Source: Bugula neritina (Eukaryota; Bryozoa; Gymnolaemata; Cheilostomatida; Bugulidae). Taken from it: a stretch of 64,000 nt of DNA. The DNA lies in the NCBI GenBank assembly GCA_964035545.1, contig OZ037766.1, forward strand, positions 27,754,173 to 27,818,172. Reading direction: 5' to 3'. The translations under genes were made by a program, and so were the position numbers. Every line of letters begins with the position of its first letter. Position 1 is the stretch's first letter. The notes under the pieces were generated by a model that was not told the origin of the DNA, searched no databases, and saw only the letters and a list, made by a program, of their open reading frames with translations. This document shows positions 47,382 to 59,085 of the stretch, piece after piece.

Positions 47382-49257
47382 TCACAGCATTACTTTCACC
47401 ATTCCAGGGTTGGCCATGGAGTGCCTACAACAAACAATATATTGTTAGGCATTTTTCTTTGTTAATGGTAGCATTAGAGATAGCAGTACAGAAATTTTTT
47501 GACTAAAGCAAAGAAAGCCTTATTATATTTTAGTACGTCTTGTATTAATACGATCAATTAAAACTGCAAACGTACATCATGTCTAAATCAGTGAGATAGT
47601 TACTAATACCATAGTATTTTGTTTGTTTTATTTGATTTATCATTTGAACTCTTGTGGTAGAAACTATTGGCTAATGTTAAGAAGAACTTACTGTATATTG
47701 TTTTCGTTTAAGTAGGTAATCACAGCACTGCGGACTTTCGCTACGCCTCCTTTGGAATGTTTCCCCCGGCCAGTTATCAAGTGAATGTACTTCTCTTTTT
47801 CTGGTACAATAGTGGAGGATTGCCATATTCATGAAAATCAGCAGTGATGCACTTATAGCATATATACTCAAATAGATAATAATGGTAAGTATTGCATATT
47901 TACATATAGAATTTCAACAGGATGTATTTAAACAAAATGTTCTAAACGATAGAAATAATGGCCAAAAAAGGTGGGCATGGGCACAGAAATTTGTAGCTCT
48001 ACTTCAAAAACTCACTTCGACGCTTGGCCAGGATGCTTTGCTCAGCAAAATGCACGGCCTCCTGGGGGTGAAGGCCGTGCAAGTCAATTTCCAGGCATTT
48101 CCTATTAGAGTTGTTTTTCTTAAAGATCTTTTCAGCTGCCTGGAAATTGGCTTCTTGTTCTTTTTTAAGATGATGCTGAGCCTGTAACAGAGATGTTTAC
48201 ACAATAAACAATTTGAAACCAACTCCAACGAATCATGTTGAATTCAACCAATCAGGGTCGTTGTGCAAGTGAACTATGTGACTGTGTGTTGCCAAAGAGA
48301 ACACAACTCTTTTGTGTAACATACTGAAGCAATTTATTGGAGAGGGGGAAGTGGGGGTTACCAAACACGGCATTAGCTGATCTACTTTACTTTTCCACCA
48401 GAAGATCTTCGTATCTAACTTAAATTGTTATTGGAATTAGGTGGCATTATTATAGTTAGGCCATATTGTTGTAATTTAAATTGGTGAGTGAGGAAACTTA
48501 ACTTTTTATCTGACAAAGACAATAATATCTTAGGACTTGGTGCATAATAAATTCTGCAAGATTCTCAACTTTATAAAGTAAATAACACAAATAAACATCA
48601 AGAGGTGTCATACTATTTGTTTGTAGCGGTGGCCATCATCATCATGCTTCCTGCTGAAAGCAATGCTGGCCCTTCTTTCATATTTTCTTCTCTCTTCTCG
48701 ATGAGTCACAGCCTCAGCTCTACGCTCTTCGTAGACAGCATTGCTTTCTTTTGCCAATCGCTGTTAAAACACAGAACACATGCTTGTACAAAGTAGCCAA
48801 AGTTCATATAATATTTTGGCGCAAAAGAAGACTGACAACTCCACCAGTGTACAGGCAACTTAGACTAAGCACTATGCAATAATGAGTTTAAATTGCCAAC
48901 AGCTTCTAATACAGTTTAACATTCGAATTGATATACAGTATAGGAATATTAATTTATATTGCATAGACCTGAAACATATAGTATTTAAAAGTGTGAGCAT
49001 TTATTTCTTAATGAGTCATTTTGATTGAAACTAGGTAGGACAACTCCTTATAATTCACCAACTTCAAGTGAGATTCCCAGGCAAAGTTGGAATGTCTTAG
49101 TGACACTATTTGAACTGCAGTAACTGAGAGCTGGAAACAACTAGAGCAGACAGGAGTGGATGTATAGAATTTACCTGGGGGAAACAGGAGTGGAAGTTGG
49201 TAAGTTGATTTTCAGATAGAACAACTTTGTTATATTTAGATGCCATTTCACTTTTGT
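47382..49257 (-). CDS. Compact N4BP2-like paralogue (DUF1771-Smr), copy G, all exons open
   Basis: Exons 47382-47424, 47692-47800, 48016-48181, 48614-48760 and 49175-49257 match N4BP2 exons 30, 29, 28, 27 and 19. All are open, GT/AG-flanked and phase-matched. From the ATG at 49244-49246 they give 178 codons: MASKYNKVV, a CUE first-helix relic (LTNFHSCFPQ), DUF1771 (YEERRAEAV), Smr motif 1 (EIDLHGLHPQEA), motif 2 (LITGRGKHSKGG), and GMVKVML with TGA. Exon 19 has lost 27 nt and exon 27 nine, all in frame. Five exons without one disabling change, among many broken copies, suggest a used gene or a very young pseudogene. The upstream promoter and any further 5' exon are unknown. Confidence 0.6.
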
Positions 49258-49259
49258 CT

Positions 49260-52200
49260 AAAATACATGGACATGGCATAAATATTAAACATTTAAATGC
49301 ATAGTATATTATGTAAATATATTATGTAAATATATCTGCATATCTATAATTTAGAATCAGCACAGCAATTTTGGTTAATTATTGGTGAACACACTTATAG
49401 TTATTTCAATGTATTTAGACAAATTGCAAATACAAAGGGTTAGAGGGCAAAGTAGCATCAATTCAACTTTTGGTCTTCACATTGGAGATGTCATCATAGA
49501 GCTTTTCTGTGAAGCTAGTTTATATAAGTATGAAGGAACAAGAATAATTATAATATATTCAACCTTTAGGGTTACGGGAATAAAAGTCTTGCTCATAGTG
49601 GTGGAGCTTTTTTTACAAATGCCGTGGGGGTGATAATAATTAAATTAGGAGAATAGTAAGTTTAAGGTTAAAAAAATATTTTCATTGTATTATAGGAATT
49701 GATTTACAGCAAACATTATATGTGATAGAGCAATTAAACATGGTGTTATTTTAATTAATAGAAACTTATTTAAACACTAGGAATAATTTTTTTAAATTGA
49801 AGTTTGTGCCTTTTCAATAAAAAATAATTAATTGTGTATACATAATATAAACTGTTTTCAAAAAAACACCATGAATCAATTTTATAAATTTCAGCTTTGT
49901 GGAGTGTCAATATGAGGTGCAAATTTAGAACACGTAAAACCATGAATGAATTCTAATTGCTGCCATGAATTCTAATTGCTGCCATTAATTTACTTCTGAT
50001 CAGTGTTAAGAAAAAATGTTATACTTTCTATTATGATTTAAAAAAAACATGCAACAAAAGTACGACCATTGTTAAAACAGAATTACTTTGTCACCTAACT
50101 GTTTAACACAACCAGATAGCAATTTTGGCGATGCTCCCTAGGACTGTGGAAAAATGGCAGACAGGGCTTCAAAGATTTACACTATAGTTCCAACTGAACA
50201 AGGATTCAGTAAAGTAATGAATATTAGAGACAACCAGCTCAAGTCTTTTTTACAAAAAAGTTGTTATAATTCTCATTTATCTGTATGCCATAGAGATGAT
50301 GAGCATGAACAGAATTTAACGGTTACCTGGTAAGTTGTTGAAGTGTCACTCTGAATTCTGAAATGCTAGCAAGGTTAAGATCAGGTTTAGTAGAACAGAG
50401 AAATAGTTTTGTAATCGCTTAGTTTCTGTTTTTCAAGTCGACAGCATAGACTGAACTGTTACCTAGAGGTCCGCTCTATTTATAGCTGCAAAACAGGTGT
50501 TCGATTTTGATTGGTTGAAATAGGTTAGCTACTTACCTGAAAACTAAATTAGATAAATAACAGCTTTTGATTGGTTGGAAATAATACTGAGTTAGCTACG
50601 TAGGTACTTCGAGAAACTGCTGCCCTGAAGGTATAGGCAAATTGAATTGTAACATTAAGTCAAAAATATATATTACGAGTATTATATAACATCATAAACC
50701 TGACAATATCAAAGATGAACATAAAGTAACAACTAGATAATCAATCAGCTACCAGTTAAAGCTTAACTAGAGAAATGTAATAAAAAATAAAAATTTCAAC
50801 GCCATATATAGGTGTATAACTGAAGCCATACATATGCATAATATGACTCATTGAAGTCATTCCTTTAACACTTTACCGAAGTCATATTCACCAAATGCCT
50901 AATTTTCTTAAAAATAATATAAAATTCTTTTTAGACTATTCTAAATTGCATTTATTTTATTTCTAAATTTAAAGTAGTCAAATATATTTAAATAATATTA
51001 TCATCTACAGATATATTTACTAGCAATTCATTTGGGGTTGTTCAACTGGGGGGTCATCTAACTGGAATGGTACTAATTTAATACAGCCAAATCCAAATAG
51101 TTGGAAAACTAAAATAATATTTAACACTTCACCCATGTATGCTGTGAATGGCTTATTCAAATTCTCAAAGATTATTTGAAGCATGCCACAGGAGTGGCTG
51201 TTATTTTGTATGGCTATAATTTATATTACTTTACTTAAGTTCAATATCAGTTAGAAACTTAGAATAAGGATGTTAGAATTTATTGCTGTCATTTTGAAAT
51301 ATATAATATGAAGTTGATATTTATAGATATTTATCTTTATTTTGATTTGTTTTTGAGTAACCTAAAAGCTACTAGTAGAGCAACTACTGATACGGAATCT
51401 GGGTTGTGCAGTAGGTGCAATAATAGCTCAGCTGTACAATTTTTTAACATAAAACACTTTCGGGTCCGATTGAAGTCTACCGGCTTAGTTAACAGCAGCA
51501 TTAAACAGAAAAGTTTCTTTACAAGCTAAAGGATTACACAACACCAGAAAGCTATCTAGATAGATTGCCCAAAGCTGCAATTAACTTTGCTAAGCTCGAG
51601 AGTATAGAAGAATAGATGCCTACTCAATCTTTGATGAACTTAATTATAGGTCGTGCTTGATTTTGATGTTGAATAAAACAAGCTGGAAAAGGGGAAAATT
51701 TGATTGTAGGCGGCACTTATAGCTTTACCGCGCAGCTTAAACTACCGTTCAAGCTAAAACGTAATACTTAGAGTAAATACGAGTAAGTTTGGTGCAGTTG
51801 TTTAAGCAGCTCATAAATATCTATAACATAAAATGATAGAAATTACGAAAAAGCCCTCCAAACTATAAGTTAAAAGTTTAAGTTAGGCACTAAATATCCA
51901 TGATGCAAATATCAATAATTTCTAACACCAGATTTGACATTAAAGTGAATATCAAAGACTGCCATTACAAGTAGCAACTTGATTTTTACTTGCTATGATT
52001 ATATTATTTATGAACAACACTTTCAGATACAAATATTTGTTATTCTTAGCAATTTTCAACAGACAATAGTTTTCATTGTAATGAATCAGCCTAATTCAGT
52101 ATCTATGGATTTATAATTCCTAATAATCATGACATTAATATTTACTATGTTTTTATTTATAAGCAATTGATAAAATTATACTTACTAATATTTGCTGCTT

Positions 52201-53025
52201 GCAGATAGCATGCATAAAGTACAACTGTAGCCGCCATCTTATCAGTTTGCCTAGACAGTTTAATCTTTATAGAATTCATTCCAGTCACCTTTATATGTTG
52301 ACTATTTTTATAAGTTCAATAGAAACACTAAAACTTCTACGAAAAGTTCATAACAAGAAGCTATAATATTTTGAAATTAGCTGTAACTTGGCTTTATTTG
52401 TCTTTTTTCTCAGTTAAAGGCTTTAAAGCTATGACTTGCTGTAAAAGCCTGCATTCAGTTGTAAAGGTGAACCAGGTAAAAAATATTGAAAGGCTAAACT
52501 GTACTCCAAGTTGTTTTAAAACAGAAAAATATATATTGAAAGTAAAAAAAGCTTTGCTAGGTTTTTCTAACAAATATTTTTCAAAAATACATTTAAAAAA
52601 CATTTAAAGTCCCCAGCAATACATTAGCTGATTACTGACAGATTTTACAGCAATCTAGTAAGCTGTATATATTAAACATCTGAGATAAACAGCAAAGTGG
52701 CAGTCTTTACATATCAAATCTACAAAGTTTTTTTAAGAGAGTTAAAAATATTTTTAATTTATTAGCCATGTGTGCAGTTACAGCCAAGTAGAAATTGCAA
52801 CGCAGTACCCTAAAGTACAACACAAATTAAATAGGATTACGTTGAGTGAAGGGTAATTATCTGTAATTTACTGATTTACCCTGTTAACACAGACCAGCAA
52901 TATGCCTAATTTCTCAGAGTTGTACAGCTGAGTTTTCTAAAAGGTATACAATATACAATACTGCAGCTAGCTCAATTACATCAGATCTGTCAAAGACAGC
53001 GGAAAAATCCAAAAGTTTCTGAAGC
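49260..53025. other. Long stretch without a recognisable gene
   Basis: Near 49350 a little homology to the N4BP2 intron around 6490 remains, then it stops. 50175-50530 repeats the N4BP2-derived segment seen at about 26490, 31090 and 44220. The rest is AT-rich with short unlikely frames only (for example 51308-51529 and 52371-52607, which I do not regard as genes). Confidence 0.5.
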
Positions 53026-54353
53026 ACAAAGTTACCAAATATAATAAGGCTGCTTGATATTTGTCTGGATAGTATCTAATTTTTGCGTTAAATTTCGTGC
53101 AGCTATACAATTTTTCTTAACATTTTTATAGTTGTAATTTTTGCAACAACCCACTTATGCGTAAGAACTTTTATAAAACACTCGGCCACAAACCAATTGC
53201 AATCGTGTAGTTATCGTGACAGCTTCCAGTATATACTGAATGAAATTGCTTCTGTAGCTTAAATGTTTTAAAATTATGTACCTTTATATAATTATGCTAA
53301 GCATCTTATATAATCAAGTATCCTAGATTATAATGCATTCCAGTAATTAAAAGATAACCTTGCAAATGTTATTGCTACATGAGCAAGCAACAAAAAGCCA
53401 CATGACAATTTAGGAAAAGGCAATTTTATACAAAGCTTATGCCATAAACTCTTATAGCTTTGACATTTCATGAATTTGTTTTGCACCAATAATTTTTCTT
53501 TTTATTTTATGTTCACTTCAATTAAAGTCTATTTTCACAGTTCAATTTCAAAATTTAAAGTTGCAAATTTCAATTAGTGCGCTTGCAGCATAGACTGCTT
53601 GGTTAAGCTCACTTCATAATAATGAGAAAACAACTCCTATTGCATATACTTTATCAGGGTAACCCACAATTAATACCACAGGGTATGTTGCATCTTCAAC
53701 TTATACACGAAAGGTTTTCAAGTTCTAATTTGATGTTTGCTGAAAAGAGATCTGAAAGTGTCAGCATTTTAAACGGTTCTTAAAATAACACCTCCTTAAT
53801 CTCTATATATTCTGTTATATTAAAATAGAAATTTATGATTATGTATTTTTTATATTTGTTGTAATTATATATATAAAAATATTTTCAGAAAATCTAATAA
53901 TGCTTATTGATAATGCATTTGGTTTTTTGTGCATTTGACTTAAACTCTCTTATTAATTACTCAATTTTAAAGAACCCTATTATCTGCCCTTTTACCTAAT
54001 ATATGACACATGTATTGTTGTTGTTTCAGTCACATGTTATTGATAGCATGTCTAAGTGAAGATTCACATAATATCTATTTTTAGCAGTATGCAGTGGCTC
54101 ACGAACAATAAAAGATATTTAGAATTTTAATGCCAAATCTAATATCTAATATGAACTTGTTTAGCAAGGGAAGTCTGCCAATGTTGAATATTATTTATTA
54201 GTTGCTTTTAGTATTTGATGTTCAAAAAATATCAAAAAAACATAAATTAAAAAATTAGGCCACTTGTGATGTTAAAAATAACAATTTGCATATTTAAATA
54301 TATCAATGATTCACTACTATAGAAAAATTAAACATTATATAAAAAATATTTTC

Positions 54354-57300
54354 TTATCTTTGCAGCTTTTTAAGGTGTTCATTCATTTTCTTAGCACGTG
54401 CCAAAAAGTGGTCAGCTTGCTTTTTATTGTTTTGAATCAGATGAATGTTACCAATATCTTCCAAATTGTCAGCAATTTCTTCATGGGCTCCTGGCCCATA
54501 GATCTCTCTTCTGATACACAAGGCTTGGAATAAGTAGTCAACACACTTTGGATATTCGTGCAGCTTTCTGTGAATTGAAGCCATGCTGTCGCAGAACACT
54601 AGGGTGTTGTGATGGTTGTCACCAAGTCGTTTGTTCATCTCAAATGACGTCTGGTAGTGATCAATAGCTTCGTAGTACTTGGTTTGAATTTCGCAGACTT
54701 CACCAATGCCGTGAAAGCAATTGGCAATATAAGGATGATCTACATAAAACTTAGTCAATACTTCTATTGCTGCGTAGAAGAGATCCACCGCTTTCTGGAA
54801 GTTTTGCTGCGCTGTGCTGACTTTACCCAACAAGTACTTGACCAAACCATAATCAGGATGACTTCCATAATTTACTTCTATTACCTGCAAGGCATCATTC
54901 AGCCATTCGGCAGCACTGTCATACTCCTCCTGCTTGTAATGCATCACTCCTAAACCCATGTAACAGTTGGAAATGTCTAGCCAGCCTTTGACACTTGAAT
55001 CTGATTTTAGGCCATCCTCGTAGTAGGTCTTAAGTTGCTTCAAACTTTCAGTAAAAAATTCTTTTGCTTGGTCAAAGTCTTCACTAGCTGCAAGGGCTAT
55101 TCCGATGCTATAGTTTGATCTGGCCAAGTCAGGGTGGTTGGGACTTTTCTCGTGTATGATTCTGTACATTGTCAAAGCATTAATATGATGCATTCTCGAA
55201 TCATTTGCTGCACCCAGTCGTTCCAAAGCATTTCCTAAATAATAGTTAGATTTTGCAATATCAGCACACACTGCTTCATCTCCGTACACTTGTTTTTTAA
55301 TGTTCATTGACTTGCTGTAATGCTCAAAAGCTTCCTTATACAACCCCAGGCGATTCTGTGTTGTGCCGATGTTATCATAGATCTTGGCAATACTAATGTT
55401 TGCAGTTTCATCAGAGCAGTTCAGCTTCTTCTGTTTTAGTGATTCTATGTGTAACTTCAAGGCTTCTGTGTAGTTGCATTGTGTAAATTTTATTAGCCCG
55501 ATGTTCTCAAATATACAGCTTAGTTGCGGGTGAGTTTTAGACAGCTCCAGATACAGCTCCGATGCTTTATAATAATATTTCAATACCGCTGTCTCATCAG
55601 TTCCCTCTACACTGTGTCCAATGACCGCAATGTGATAGTAAGTACTAGCTAAAAGAGAGCTCTTGGAACCTACTTCTAGAAACTTCTTCAGCATCATCAG
55701 AGCTTTTGTCAATCTGTTATATGCTTCACCAAACTTGCCAAGTTTTATGAGCATGCAACCAACATTGTACAGCAGATTAGCAATTTCTAAATTTTCTGCA
55801 TCCTCACCATACGCATCTTCTCTAACTTTCAAAGCTAATTTGTAACTGTCTAAAGCTTGGTTGGTAGAGTGAAGCTCATTGTACACATTTCCTATAAGTT
55901 CATGCAACTTTGCCGCTGCCAAACTTCTCTCGTTACCTGTTACTTCAATTTGAATTTTTAAACTTTCTCTGTACTCTTCAATAGCTTCAGTGTATTTTCT
56001 CTTTTCAAAATTTAGAATGCCTTTAGAAAGATAACTATCAGCTACATCTAGGTGACTACATTGGTTAGGGGCCAGCTCTTTTCTTGTGCTACAAGCTTGT
56101 AGGATGTATTTTTCAGCTGTTTGTATGTCTCCATTGCACATGTACACCTGACCAAGGAGATCATAACATGATGCCGTCTCATGATGGGAACCTTGACCTT
56201 CTGTAAAATATATGTCTTTGTACATAGCCAAGGCTTTCGCCAGGTATTCTGTGGCCTGCATATGCTCACCTCGCTTTAGTGATACTAAGGCTATCATTTT
56301 AAATGCCAGTGCTAAATCTGGGTGACTCTTCATGTGTTCACCAGCACTATTTAAATACTTTAATGCTTCCATGCAGCTCACCATTGCAGCTCCTGTTTTT
56401 CCAAGCTCTACTTTGCAGAAAGCAACTTTTAGAAGACTTTTTCCTATTTCTCTATGAGAACCATTGTATGCTTTTTTGTATGCTTTAAAAGCTTTTGTGT
56501 GATACTCAGCAGCTTTAAGAAATTTACCTTGACTTTGGTATACAGACCCCATACTGGTGAATGACTTTGCGTAGTTTGGATGGTTACTCATACCCAGACT
56601 CTTATTGGTGTAAATATTCTGTGCTTGCTGACAATAATCTAGTGCTGTCTCATACTCTCCTTTGGCAGAGACACATTCTGACAGTTCTAGCAGTGTCTCA
56701 GCGATGGCGGAATGGTTTGGAAATCTATGAAATACCTTGTCTTTAAGTATTACTAAACATTTTCTAAGGCTCTCATAAGCTTGGCTAAAGTTGGACATCT
56801 TCATATGAGTTGTTGCTAGATTACGATAACTTGTGGCAATACTGAACTGGACACCTTCACCATAAACCGTTTCTCTTGTGCTCAGTGATTCAGAATAGAG
56901 TGCTAAGGCTTTTGAGTACATACATTGTTGGTAATACGTTGATGCTTTGGCGTCAAGCCCATCTGCTACATCAGGATGTACCCCATTTATGTCTTCTGTA
57001 CTAAATATAATATTTCTCAAATCGGATGCCTTTTTATGATATTCGTGTGCAAGATGATACTGAGCCAAATTCTGATAAACTAGTGCTATTGAGTCTAACA
57101 CTCTGGCAATTTCGGGATGCTGGCCATTTTCTCCAAACGTTTCTTTTAGAATACCCCATGCGGTTTGGTATGATTTGAGAGCTACAGAATATTCTCCAAA
57201 GGCTTGCTTAATTTTACCAAAGGTGTCATAAGTATATACTTTGTTGTAAATTATGTTGTCTTCTCCAAATATTTCCACGTCTTTACTGAGAGCATCTTTT

Positions 57301-58046
57301 ATATACCGATCAGCATCTCGGTATTTGCCTTGTTCTAAATAAACACTTGCAATACTCACCATCAACTTAGAAACATCTGGGTCAGCAACATAATCTTGTG
57401 TTTGCTTCTGCTGGGCTAATGCCAAAGCTGAGTGCAAAAGAGATATGGATTTGTTATACTGAGAGACATCTGCATTAATGGTAGCCATAGTTTCTAGCAC
57501 TTCACACATGAGGGGGTGATTATCTGTCCCACAAAGTTGAGTGAAACCATCATAGGCAAACTTCAGTAAATCAACAGCTTTGTCAAACTTGCAGACATCT
57601 CGGCTAATGTCAGCCATGACACACTTAGCTAGACATATGTCAGGATGGTAAGGCTCTGTGATGTACATGATCTCTAAGATAGTTATAGCGTGGTTAATAC
57701 TTTGAATGGAAAACTGGTATTTGGCAAGTTTCTTGAATACCAAACCAATGTCTATATAAACTTGCGCTATTTTACCCTGTCTGCTCTGTGAGTTACCATA
57801 GAGCCTTTCTCTGATCCGTAAAGCATTAAAGTAATTTGTTTTAGCTTCAGCAAACTTGCCGGTAGCCAGTTGCATATCAGCAACGGAAATGTAGCTTTTT
57901 GCAACATCCTGATCTCTTTGTGCAACTTCTGGTTCAAGCTTTTGAAGGCGATCTTCAAGAGCTCTTTGGTAATATTCTAGAGCTTTCACATACTTTTTTT
58001 CCTTAACATGCTGGTTAGCAATCAGCTCATTCTTATTTTCACTCAT
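54354..58046 (-). CDS. Tetratricopeptide-repeat protein, ~28 TPR-like units, single exon, 1230 aa
   Basis: One uninterrupted frame. I take the start at 58046 (MSENKNELI); the open frame extends seven codons further but only from GTG. The protein is almost entirely TPR-like units of about 42-45 residues, of the kinesin-light-chain/TPR_12 type (for example IAKIYDNIGTTQNRLG then YKEAFEHYSKSM; VAQ/IAQVYIDIGLVFKKL then YQFSIQS). There is no signal peptide, membrane segment, kinase or NB-ARC domain. Such proteins form superhelical scaffolds that bind other proteins; the partner here is unknown. Lack of introns in 3.7 kb contrasts with its neighbours. Its 3' end is duplicated at 41877-43300 and fragments occur at 22, 35 and 46-47 kb. 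Confidence 0.88.
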   Translation of the reverse strand: MSENKNELIANQHVKEKKYVKALEYYQRALEDRLQKLEPEVAQRDQDVAKSYISVADMQLATGKFAEAKTNYFNALRIRERLYGNSQSRQGKIAQVYIDIGLVFKKLAKYQFSIQSINHAITILEIMYITEPYHPDICLAKCVMADISRDVCKFDKAVDLLKFAYDGFTQLCGTDNHPLMCEVLETMATINADVSQYNKSISLLHSALALAQQKQTQDYVADPDVSKLMVSIASVYLEQGKYRDADRYIKDALSKDVEIFGEDNIIYNKVYTYDTFGKIKQAFGEYSVALKSYQTAWGILKETFGENGQHPEIARVLDSIALVYQNLAQYHLAHEYHKKASDLRNIIFSTEDINGVHPDVADGLDAKASTYYQQCMYSKALALYSESLSTRETVYGEGVQFSIATSYRNLATTHMKMSNFSQAYESLRKCLVILKDKVFHRFPNHSAIAETLLELSECVSAKGEYETALDYCQQAQNIYTNKSLGMSNHPNYAKSFTSMGSVYQSQGKFLKAAEYHTKAFKAYKKAYNGSHREIGKSLLKVAFCKVELGKTGAAMVSCMEALKYLNSAGEHMKSHPDLALAFKMIALVSLKRGEHMQATEYLAKALAMYKDIYFTEGQGSHHETASCYDLLGQVYMCNGDIQTAEKYILQACSTRKELAPNQCSHLDVADSYLSKGILNFEKRKYTEAIEEYRESLKIQIEVTGNERSLAAAKLHELIGNVYNELHSTNQALDSYKLALKVREDAYGEDAENLEIANLLYNVGCMLIKLGKFGEAYNRLTKALMMLKKFLEVGSKSSLLASTYYHIAVIGHSVEGTDETAVLKYYYKASELYLELSKTHPQLSCIFENIGLIKFTQCNYTEALKLHIESLKQKKLNCSDETANISIAKIYDNIGTTQNRLGLYKEAFEHYSKSMNIKKQVYGDEAVCADIAKSNYYLGNALERLGAANDSRMHHINALTMYRIIHEKSPNHPDLARSNYSIGIALAASEDFDQAKEFFTESLKQLKTYYEDGLKSDSSVKGWLDISNCYMGLGVMHYKQEEYDSAAEWLNDALQVIEVNYGSHPDYGLVKYLLGKVSTAQQNFQKAVDLFYAAIEVLTKFYVDHPYIANCFHGIGEVCEIQTKYYEAIDHYQTSFEMNKRLGDNHHNTLVFCDSMASIHRKLHEYPKCVDYLFQALCIRREIYGPGAHEEIADNLEDIGNIHLIQNNKKQADHFLARAKKMNEHLKKLQR

Positions 58047-58047
58047 A

Positions 58048-58075
58048 GTTGGGAGTGTGGCCTGCACCTCCCAAC
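58048..58075 (-). promoter_or_regulatory. Inverted repeat directly before the TPR start codon
   Basis: GTTGGGAG (58048-58055) and CTCCCAAC (58068-58075) form an 8-bp perfect stem with a 12-nt loop, one base upstream of the ATG. It could be chance, or a leader hairpin affecting translation. Confidence 0.3.
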
Positions 58076-58079
58076 TCTA

Positions 58080-59085
58080 GGGGTAAATATTTGATTCTAT
58101 ATTTGTGACTACACACAAGTTGCAACACATGTTGTTTTTAAAATGTGCCAAGTATTTAAACAATGCCAATAATATTTAAAACATGTGAAATATTGATTCA
58201 GAAATTTTTTTTTATACATTTTTAAAAATTTTTATATCAATATTGCAGCTTATGCAAAATATTTGATAAAATGTTACTATAATTTTAAATCCTACCGTAT
58301 AATTATTTTACTTGCAGTGATTAGTTATGCTTTGTAGTATTAAAAAGCAATTAATATTATAGTTTAATAATTTTGCTAGCTACTCAAACAGACTGCTATA
58401 ATTCTAATTTCAGTTTATTATTTAAACTAATACTTACTATATTAATTATAAATTTCTCTCACATGACCTTAAAATTGGTGTTGTTTTTTTCTAACACTTG
58501 AATAATTTTTTTCAAATTTAGCTTTACTGTGTAAATTAAAAGCATATATGTTTTGTATATATAAGAAATACAACAATAAAGTTACAAATAGGACAGATAT
58601 ATAATAATATTCTGTAATTGCTCATTTAGGGGAGCAGCCGTGGTCTAGGGGGTAATTAGAGTATCTCATATACAACTTCTTATATCATCATGCGTATAAT
58701 TCACAAGGATCATTGTTTTTTGCAGTACAAGAAAAGCGAATCTTTCTTAGCATATAATTTGAGCTCAAATATTAATTTTTACGTATCCGTAAAATAAAAT
58801 TTTTATTTGGGCTAATTTTATTTAAATTTTACTATAACTGTTTATAACTCACATGCATGAACTGAATGATTGCAGGTTTTTTATTTCCACACACTTAGAG
58901 TAGTCATTAGCTGATTTCAAATTTTTTTTTATTCAAAGAAGTTGCATAACAGCAAAATATACATGCAGGCCATCATATATATTGTATAATTAATAAATAT
59001 ATACAATAAATGCTGAATAGAAAATTTAAACATATTTATACACAATGGAAGCTATACTAGAATACTAGTTTATACCCGTTATTAG
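58080..59085. other. Intergenic stretch with a possible tRNA-derived SINE piece
   Basis: AT-rich and without coding signal. At about 58628-58720 the plus strand has GCAGCCGTGGTCTAGGGGGT, like a tRNA A box, but no clear B box or cloverleaf. It is probably a degraded SINE rather than a tRNA gene. Confidence 0.35.

Noticed and set aside
58628-58720. A functional tRNA gene
   Set aside because: An A-box-like word is present, but no B box, anticodon arm or acceptor pairing could be drawn.
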